Assembly: GCA_022925895.1 (NCBI GenBank)
Contig: JAKSYS010000590.1
Location: 1-39,777, forward strand
Reading direction: 5' to 3'
Source of the DNA: Fragilaria crotonensis
Taxonomy: Eukaryota > Bacillariophyta > Fragilariophyceae > Fragilariales > Fragilariaceae
Length of the DNA: 39,777 bases
The notes beneath the pieces are model-generated. The model was not told the origin of the DNA. It did not search any database and saw nothing but the letters and a program-made list of their open reading frames with translations. Made by a program: the position numbers and the translations under genes. Below are positions 31,901 to 39,777 of this stretch, one piece after another (positions within the stretch are counted from its first letter, which is position 1; the number at the start of each line of letters is the position of its first letter).

Positions 31901-34900
31901 TCGTCGTTAGAAGCGACAGCAGAGTCAGTATCGAAAAATGCGGTGCCCGCATCCTCCTTCATTTTTCGCCGTTTCGGTGATCCACCGACTGCTGCCAGCG
32001 AATCATCCGGTGAAATTCCGTCAACAGCTGTCGCTTCCAAGTACGTATCGATACCTCCAGTCGGGGCATAGTCCATTATGTCCGTGTTCGATGGACTAAT
32101 AGGCGCTTCGTATGGATAATTCCGATCCAAACGGTCATTTGATCTTGACAGGGCCAATAGTAAATCGTTTGTGTTCTCAGAATTGTCATCGCAATCGTCA
32201 TGCGCAAAGTTACCGGACTCTTCAGTCTTGTCTTCGCTAAGCAACTGGCTGATGGCATTCAGGTGATCGGCTTTCCGTTCCCCCTCAGCTTGACGATCAA
32301 TGTTATCCTTTTCGCTGTGATCAACGGAAACCATTCCCCGATGGATATCACTCACTTCAGTGTCATCGTGAGGGTCAAAGGATTCGAATTGCCCTGCAGC
32401 GTATTGTTCAGAATGTTCTGTGTGCTGTTCCGCTGAGCCCGTTGAGAAAGTAGCCATCGAGCGATGATTCCGCTCCATTCGGTCGTCTGACTTTGAGTAG
32501 GCCAATAACAACTGATTCTCATCGTCGTTGTCACTTTCCTCATCCAAAACGATGTCAGAGTCTGCAGATTTGTATTCACTCAGCGACTGACTGACAACGT
32601 TCAACGATCTAGCCTCCTGTTCTTCGTGGCCTTGATATTCGGCTCTATAATTTCCGCTACCATCATCGGATGTCATTCCCTGGTATGTTTCATGGAATTC
32701 CTGTTCACCTTTACGGTCTTGACTCTCGTGCGATCTAGTCTGGGCCACAAACAACGTGTTCTCTGGGTGTTCGTTGTGTTCATCATCGAAAGAGTTGTAT
32801 GAATCTTCAGTCTTGTCTTCGCTAAGCAACTGGGTCAAGGCGTTAAAGCTCTCTTCCACATCTGTTTGAGGCTTAGTTTCATCCCTGTCATCAATCGGGA
32901 ACATTCTTTCATTGTTACCACGCATTTCGCTTCCATCGTTAGTACCAAGGGCGGCCTCAAACTCCGCGAGAAACTCTTGCGTAGACGGCTCATAACTATG
33001 ATTCCCTGCAATGTCGTTCTCTTTTTTCTCGAGCCGTGAGTTCTCACTTTGCTCGACAATCGAGGAACGAGTTTCAGTATCCAACAGCGTTGGCAACGGT
33101 GGCGGGCCCGTAATGGAATCAGCAAGATGCCCAGCACTGGAATCACCATGCTTTTGTTCAGCATACCCCATATCCTTGTCGGATTGTTTCGGCGAATCCA
33201 CGAAGGCTTGATTTCTCCTCTCATGATGGCTTCTTTGAGTTGCGATCCAGCAACATCTCCTTGTAGCTTCCTTAAACTGTCCGCTGACATGCCGTTATCA
33301 TCCAGAGATCGTCCGTTGCTGTGGATTTGCGAGGACTCGCTGCTACTGGATGAACTGGCTGTTAGTATCGACCGCAAATTTCCGAGTGATGCGCTGATGT
33401 TTCCCGATCCCGCTAATGATGGCTGAGGCTCCCTCGCCAGATGTGCCAAACCGGTGATGTCCGGTAGGTAGGAAATCTCTACTGGAATGTTCTCGTCAAT
33501 CGACTCAGTAGAGGAGGCGTTCAACACTACGTCGAAAACAGGTTGGTGTTTCAGAGGACCGGTGTAATCTGGGTGATCTCTGGGAAGAAGAAGATGTTCG
33601 TTCCATGGGCATACACACCCGCTTTCTACCTCGAGTGACGTTTCATCAACAGAAGATAGTGGATATATCTCAGCACCCATTGGTCGAGATACTTCTTCGA
33701 AGTTTTTCTGGCTGCGAATGACTGATTCCGTAGCAATGCTCGACAAGGTATCCCAGTATTCATCGTCGTCGTTCAAAAGTGATTCTGAACCGTTCGGACC
33801 ATCTTGTCTCTTGTGTGAAATGTGTTTGGCGGCAGCTACGGCATTTGTAGGACTTGATGGTGGCGTGGCGAGCTCCACAGATGCTAATTCGGGGAACTGA
33901 TGAACGGTATAGGGTGACTTGCCTTCGTCACCCGCCGGAGAATGTTCTGTCATCTTCGGACTAGGTTGACCTACACCCGACGGTGCAGCTGTTCCACCGA
34001 GGAGCGAACAAAACCACCGGCGCGGCCTGAACGCGGTAACGAATCAGACTTTTGTTTTTCTGTTTCTGGGGTCGCTTTGATCTCCTGGTAAGATTCCACA
34101 GCAGACTGCGTGGTATCACTTTGTCGTGGAAAGCGTCGTCCTGACGATGCCTTGTTGATTTGTTCTCGCCACCACCAGGCGCGTGCATGCGATTTGCCTT
34201 CATTTTTGCTTCAAAACCGCGACGTTCATCTGGTGTCAATGCCGAGATACTGTCAGACATGCTTGACGGCGCCATCGAGTGGCTCAAGTCATCAAAAAGT
34301 GACTTGCCAGGACTCATCTGAATTGGTATTGGATGATTAAATGCTTCGGCGGGTGGAGGATCGATGGTTTCTTTGAATTGCGACCTCGAGGGAAGCTTCG
34401 GTCGCACGATCCTCCTGCTCGCTGCTAGAAGAGTTTCTGGCGCTTTGAAAGGATGTGCAGGTCGAGGCGATTCCGGACTTGGACAGGGAGGCTTCGTCTG
34501 CGAGACAACTCTTCTTGTAGGGGAGGAATCGTCGACCGGCGTCTGCCAAGTTGGATAATTCTCCCTACGAGTCGACACCGGGGTATTCGGTTCGTCTGTG
34601 TCAAGGTCAATAAAAACCTCGTCACCCGGCTCCACGCTCCAGTCAGCACTATGCGATGCATGCTCTGATTGGTTAATGGCTGATTTTTGCCACGTTGGAC
34701 GTGCTACATGAATTGGAAGATGACTACCAGGGGTTGAGGAACTCTCCGTGCTGAAGCCTTTCGAATCGCTCACCCATGATTTTGCTGCAGTGTCGTCGCG
34801 ACCGTTCGTGTCATTCAGTGTTGGAAGATCACTGGCATTTGGTTGGAGAGGGCTTGCCTTTCTCGGATGCATTAACAGAATCAACTGCATCTGCTGACGC

Positions 34901-36894
34901 TTTGGGAGTGGTACTCAGCCTGCCTGCAGCAAATTCCATCACACTATCGAAGCTAAAACTGGAGGGTCCTCGAGCACCGGTAGAACCACCTAGTCGACTT
35001 GCAGCCATATTCAGAATGTCTTCCATCCCAAACGAGATATCCGTGTAGCTTGGATTTTGGCTTGGGTGATCGGAAGCCGAGAGCCGCTCGGCAGCTAGGT
35101 CCATCACGTCATTGAGCGATTCTTTACCATCGATGGCGTATCTGTCAAATGGCGAACCCGAACTTCTTTCATCATCGTCATCCTCGGGATACACCATCGC
35201 TCGATCCATCTCGTAAATTTCGTTGACGTAGGCACTTGAGCGGTAATTACTCACAAAGCTCTCGTTTAAAGAATCCTCAAAAACATAAGGTTGGTTTCCC
35301 GAAGATGCGTTGTCCTCGAAACCCTCGTCGTCATATATATTTGCGTCATCAACGTGAACAGCCTCAAAGTTTTCTCCTCCCCCCATCTGATACCACTTGG
35401 ACCGAAAGATCGAATGACCTGATTGTTTCAACTCTCTGCTTCTGAGTGTCAGGCGACGTGTAGCTGGTTGTGGAGCGTTCAAAACCGCCGAGAATTTCCT
35501 GGGCAATGTCGGCCGCAACATCATCACCATGCGGATTCAAGGTGTTAGAGGCAATGGAGTACTCATCATTATCCCCGTCGGTGCCGCTATGCAAGTGATC
35601 CTGAGGATAATTGTCTTGATCTGCGAAGCCAAAGTGATTTTGGTGTGGATAGTCGGTCTGTGAAGTAACATCTTCAGAGACTCTCGTTGAAATCTGTGAC
35701 TCAGACATTGCTCGGTAACTCGACTGACTCCCGACGTTTGAGCGATCCCGTCTCAAGTCGCTTTCATCAAAATTCATGGTTCTTGAAGTTGATCGGTTCG
35801 TAGATTTCGGAGTTCGAACACTTCGCGGACTTGTCGGATCAAGATTCTCTTCATTGGACCGAGACGAAGATCCAGAACGAGCCGTCGAGTCGTCTGGATT
35901 GTAGGATACGACGAAACCACTGGGATCCTGAGGGCCTTGGGAAGAAGCAGTGTGTCCATCGGGATCGATACCACTGTTTGAGGTGTACACTGATGACTGT
36001 ATGCTTGGCGGTTCGGACAACCTAGAAGTAGAAGCCCCTGTCGTTAATTTTATTGGTTTGAGTCCCATCTTCTCAAGCCTGTCGAGAAGTCTTTGCTTCT
36101 GATTCTGTGGACCAGCTCTTTGGGAGCTCATGTTGAGCGATGCCTGGCTTTTTTCGATGGTTGACGTGTCCTCGGCGACCTGTGTAACCTTCACAACCTT
36201 CATCTTGCTCGCCTTCATGGCGGCACTAGACTTCCGAGGTGGTTGCTTCTTTAGTTCCAACATCATTTGCTTGGCTCTTGCAGGCTTAAGCTTCTGTTTC
36301 TCATCTAATTTTGCAAGCATCTTTTCTGCCTTTGCATATGCTTCCTTTTTGGCTTTTGGAGAAACAGAGGCCTGCTGGGGCGTTTGCTTGGGCGACGACG
36401 ATGGTTGTTGAGCATTCTGTACGTGTACGCGATCAATCGGCATGGTAAAGTTGAAATCCATTTGCAAATTTCCACCAAGTGAAACCTTCCTCATATTGTT
36501 TTTCTGTACTTCCAAAAGCGGTGGAGGAGTACTGACGCTACCATCGGCCCCCTTTTGATGGTTCATTTTCCGCTTGACAGCATGGAAAGCCTTGCTGACA
36601 GAAAATGATGAGCTGCCAGATCCCGACAAGGTTCTCATAAACGAATTTATCGATTGATCGCCATCGAAGGACAAACTTTCGTCATGTATTGAGCACTTCC
36701 TTTGTTGCATCGTGAACAAGTTTCTTAAGTTCAGGATCTGTATTTGCAGTCGTTGCCGAGCCACCAAGTATCGAATTGGATCTGAACGAACTTGACTGCC
36801 CACCAGACATGTTCTCGAATTTGGCTCTCAAGGCCGACACCTTGCCCGACCGCTTCCGGGTAGGGGAAGCCTGGGCGGTCCGTAGGAGACTCAT
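28938..36894 (-). CDS. gene B: very large disordered, coiled-coil protein, paralogue of gene A, frames broken
   Basis: I do not recognise a named family. Open frames that abut or overlap on the minus strand read as one protein of roughly 2600 residues. The start is taken as the first in-frame ATG at 36894 (MSLLRTAQASPTRKRSG). The frame changes near 36690, 35385 (a G6 run), 34850, 34130, 33995, 33190 and 30790. The order of features is: KVSALRAKFENM (also in gene A as VSSLLARFE); Lys-rich and Ser-rich disorder; three acidic repeats (about 32120-32855); SPEK-type repeats (about 30960-31370); RLESVLARVQLRRQEKL; EEYDTILDQLMRQNKTLK with SETSLGSDSD; a coiled coil LDLARLSSHKIRKSNV...SELEAFKHKL; and a C-terminal helical part ending EEAERLG. 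No membrane segment is seen. Abundant SP/TP sites suggest regulation by phosphorylation. A structural role is conjecture. Confidence 0.7.
30960..31370 (-). repeat. SPEK/SPER repeats in gene B
   Basis: Two copies of a roughly 38-residue unit follow one another: SPEKARFPSPERAVKRVSPV with GRPPSPEK, then SPEKARFSSPEHTANRLSPE with GRPPSPEK. Shorter SPEK/SPGI variants follow. Each SP sits next to basic residues, so the region offers many candidate proline-directed phosphorylation sites. Confidence 0.75.
32120..32855 (-). repeat. three acidic coding repeats in gene B
   Basis: Three units of about 80-115 residues share LNxxSQLLSEDKTEES, an Asp/Asn/Glu-rich stretch and LLLAxSxSxDRxxRN. The cores are FNALTQLLSEDKTEDS, LNVVSQSLSEYKSADS and LNAISQLLSEDKTEES. 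The DNA under the first and third copies shares tcttcagtcttgtcttcgct followed by aagcaactgg, so the duplication is fairly recent. Confidence 0.75.
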
Positions 36895-37561
36895 GGCGTC
36901 GCGCCGTTCGTTGCGTGCAATGGTGCGATATGCAATTGAAAAGGATTTGACCCGCCATTCGAATGAGGACAATTCACGTTTCGGCGAGAAGGCGTTAATA
37001 TAACCGTAAGTATTTGAGCTCGATTTGGATTATGCCTTTATCTGGTACTAAAAGTTCTGGTTTTTATACTTTCTGTAGTATTCTATATCACTCGATGCTC
37101 AGCTAAGTAACTTATACAGATATGTCATCCAGCCACCCATCAATATCATAAAATAGTTCTCATGAAAACTCGCTCAAGAAATGTATAATTAAAGCTGTAA
37201 ATACTTTCACGGTCTCGTGTTACATGTTAAGGTGAAAAGGTTATTCCGTACTACTGTGCTCGCTAAGAGTCATGGGGTCATGGGTGCGACAAAGAGTTAA
37301 CCACAATTAATTGATAAACCGTCATTTACTGGACTGTCCACCAGGTATCCTGCAGTACCTGGTACCCGAGTAGGGCGAAGTATTGCGAGGTGAATGTTTT
37401 TTCTATCGGACTATCGGTGTCTTTGGGAGGTGAGACGTTTAGTACTCGAGTAGATCCGAAAATGGTAGGTTTCCACTCAAGGGTAGGATGGTGCTTGCTG
37501 ACAACCACTTGCGTCGATAACGTTGCTGCGAACGCATCATGGAAATGCAAGTCCGCCCTCG
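36895..37561. promoter_or_regulatory. upstream of gene B and downstream of the hydrolase gene
   Basis: No gene is supported. The frame of gene B stays open for some codons upstream of the chosen ATG but has no further ATG. GTAC occurs at 37248, 37355, 37362 and 37442. Confidence 0.35.
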
Positions 37562-39435
37562 TCAATCTAAGGTATGATAGGTTTTAAAGTCCTCCAACCA
37601 ATCGGTAATGACGTTAACGACTCGATCATTCAAATCGTGTGTCATACTCTTGGTGACATCATGCGACTGGAAATCAAACTCCACCAAGGTTGGGTTGGGA
37701 TGCAGTTCGGCGGCTAATCGCAGAATCTCACTGTGTTGCAAAATATCATCCGACTGCGATGACATTACCAAGGTCGGTTTGTCTCTAATAAGAATCCTCA
37801 AAGTCGAGAACTTGTTGCTGAATATGCGAGACGGCTTCCGCATAGTGACTTGTCAAGGAGTTGGTAATCACGGGTTCCATGCCAGATTCCAACGATACAA
37901 TATCCAGATCTTGGTCCACCAATCGTTGAGAGTACCGGCATGTCCCCATAGCTCTTGGGGATATACGTAGTTAATCATGGCAGCATTCCTGAGTAGCCAT
38001 TCGTTCAGACTGCCACCGACGTTTCCCCATGCAAGGAATGGAGAATTCAGGATGTAGCCATCAAAATCAATAGTTTTTCGCCCTTGTTCGTTCGAGGCAT
38101 GTCGATCGAGTAGGTACGAAAAGAGAACGAGAGCTCCATTTGAATGGCAATGGGCCACAATCTCTGTGTAATTGTTTTGCTGATGGATGTACTCGAGCCA
38201 ATTCGACATCTTCCACAATCTCCTTGAAATCCACCACGTCATTACCAAGATGTGGATTAGAAATCGTCGGGCCCTCCCTTTCTGAACGTCGAGGGTGTAG
38301 AAATCGTATCCTGCGCGTTCGTACATTTTGAGCAAGTGCGGATGAGCAAAGGAATCGGAGCGACCGGCAAAGTACAGGACCGCCCTATTGTTGTAATTCT
38401 TCGTCGTTGCCTTCACTGCCTTCTTGTAGGCCAATGATGCAAGTTCGCCATTTTCAAGATTTATGAGATATTCGACGAGTCCCATGGTATCGTGATCGTG
38501 TTGTGAATACAAGGGACGCGTCATTCGTTTCATGGAGAGCTGCACTGAGATGCCACTTGAGGAGTATCATCGTCACCATCATCGACACCATCATGATTAT
38601 CATCATCATTATCACCATGTCGTAGTGTGTATAATGTCCAATTCGCATCATCAATTTCTGGCAACTGCACAATGGATTTCTGGAAGACAATATAATCCTG
38701 ATCCATTTGATTCTTTTCGGTAATGACAAAGTCGACAGATTCGGCTGTCCCCCTGAGGTACGCCGCCATGCCAAGTCCTTTAACATTTGTCATGGTCGTT
38801 GGAGCATTCCACAGTGTGGGCCACGTAAAGGTTGTCAAGTCTCCGGAAAATAAGATATCCGTGGGTACGTGAGCGTTGATGGCTTGAATTCGAAATTCTG
38901 GATCAGGAAGGTCTGTGGTTGTGCCCATGAAGGATGTTTCAAGTGGTAGATTCGTGACGGCATCAATGCGTACCAAAATCCATTCCCAATGGTAGGATTT
39001 GAGAGTTTCTTGCGATTGATACAATTGTTGGGGTGTTAAAACCGTTGGTGTTGCTTCTGGTAATGCAGCTGTTGCTGGCGAAATGGATGTAATTGAAGAA
39101 GTGGCTGGTAGATTGTTGTTGTTGTTGTCCAATTGGGATCGATTGTAGGCAGCGGCGAGGATTAGAAGAAGCGGACAGAGTATGGCTGTAACATCCCATC
39201 TTCGAAACACGGGACGTTGTGGTTGTTGCACTTCTTGTTTCTGTTGTGTTGGTGTTAGTGGTGCGGATTCTTGTTCTTGTATTGCGATTGTGATTCGACA
39301 AATACCAGTCGTCAAGAAGGTTTCCGAACTAGTCGTTGTTATTGATGTTGTTGCAGTTGTTGTGGATGTTGATGTTGTTGTAGTATCAAGCAATTGTTCC
39401 GTCGCAGTCGTGGCGGTTGCTACAGCTGCTGTCAT
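37562..39435 (-). CDS. membrane-anchored alpha/beta hydrolase (S33-like), frames broken
   Basis: This is a predicted alpha/beta-hydrolase fold protein. The ATG at 39435 begins a Thr-rich N-terminus (residues 1-75). One hydrophobic segment, DVTAILCPLLLILAAAY (about residues 81-97), is a likely membrane anchor. A middle region leads to an acidic DDDN run encoded by ATC/CAT repeats. In the next frame, LASLAYKKAVKATTKNYNNRAVLYFAGRSDSF and HLLKMYERAGYDFYTLDVQKG fit the hydrolase core. Further along, AHCHSNGALVLFSYLL holds the nucleophile elbow (Ser in CHSNG), SSQSDDI the probable acid and FQSHDVTKS the probable His. The frame changes near 38540, 38265, 38200, 37880 and 37830. Between 38200 and 38265 the family-like protein (NPHLGNDVVDFKEIVEDV) is in a different frame from both flanks. 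Substrate unknown. Confidence 0.78.
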
Positions 39436-39777
39436 GATTGAGATCAGGACTCCGTTCGTTCGTTAATGCGTTCGTTCGTTCGTTGAATGATGATAGAACA
39501 AGAAGACCCTACTAGAAAGAGATTCGAATAGATGCTCGTGTCACGGATGGGTATGGATGAAAGAATATTGTGAATTGTGACATGACTGAGGTGTACATGG
39601 TACTTGTATTGCGAGTCGAGAACTCAATACAGGTAAAAAAACATCAGACGCCCATTCATATTTTTATTGACATGATGTGTTCTTCTCGATTCTCCACAAG
39701 CCTGTCACAAAACCAGTCGTGAAGGCGGATGGTGGTCTTCTGGTGAGTTCCAACAAATCTGAGAAACTTCGTGTCCC
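39436..39777. promoter_or_regulatory. upstream region of the hydrolase gene, right edge
   Basis: No gene is supported. It contains the CGTT repeat array next to the hydrolase start and GTAC twice near 39594-39605. Confidence 0.35.
39453..39484. repeat. CGTT tetranucleotide repeats
   Basis: Three CGTT units, the spacer aatg and four more CGTT units lie about 20 bases upstream of the hydrolase start codon, within its likely 5' leader. Confidence 0.85.

Overview
The window looks like nuclear DNA of a photosynthetic stramenopile, most likely a diatom. This is an inference from four features. There are short GT-AG introns of about 115-130 bases. There are Ser/Thr/Pro-rich membrane proteins ending in FG-GAP-like repeats. 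There is a secreted reprolysin-type protease with a Pro/Thr-rich linker. There is also a tyrosine-recombinase (DIRS-like) retrotransposon. No bacterial operon structure, rRNA, tRNA or CRISPR array was seen.

Layout. 258-2638 (+): secreted M12B-type metalloprotease in broken frames. 2979-7168 (-): 'gene A', a large disordered and coiled-coil protein. 7549-8266: a 718-base element with terminal inverted repeats and a TTA target duplication, resembling a PIF/Harbinger MITE. 9091-11047 (+): ADCK2/ABC1-type kinase-like gene with two introns. About 12.5-20.4 kb (+): DIRS-like retrotransposon with gag-like, RT-RNase H and tyrosine recombinase genes. 21208-22629 (+): intact MFS exporter. 22929-26892 (-): single-pass membrane protein with FG-GAP-like repeats. 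28268-28465 (+): mitochondrial ribosomal protein L33. 28938-36894 (-): 'gene B', a paralogue of gene A. 37562-39435 (-): membrane-anchored alpha/beta hydrolase.

Two things stand out. First, genes A and B, about 24 kb apart on the same strand, share at least three matching blocks in the same order and are otherwise unfamiliar. Second, most of the long host genes, and the gag gene, change reading frame several times although recognisable protein continues on both sides. The RT, recombinase, MFS and L33 genes, and the first 3 kb of gene A, are open. The breaks may be residual indel errors in the assembly, or recent gene decay, and I cannot separate these from the sequence alone.

Intergenic DNA, especially upstream of the L33 gene, is dense in GTAC/AGTACT palindromes. 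The genes do not form an obvious pathway. They appear to be an ordinary set of independent eukaryotic genes interrupted by two mobile elements.
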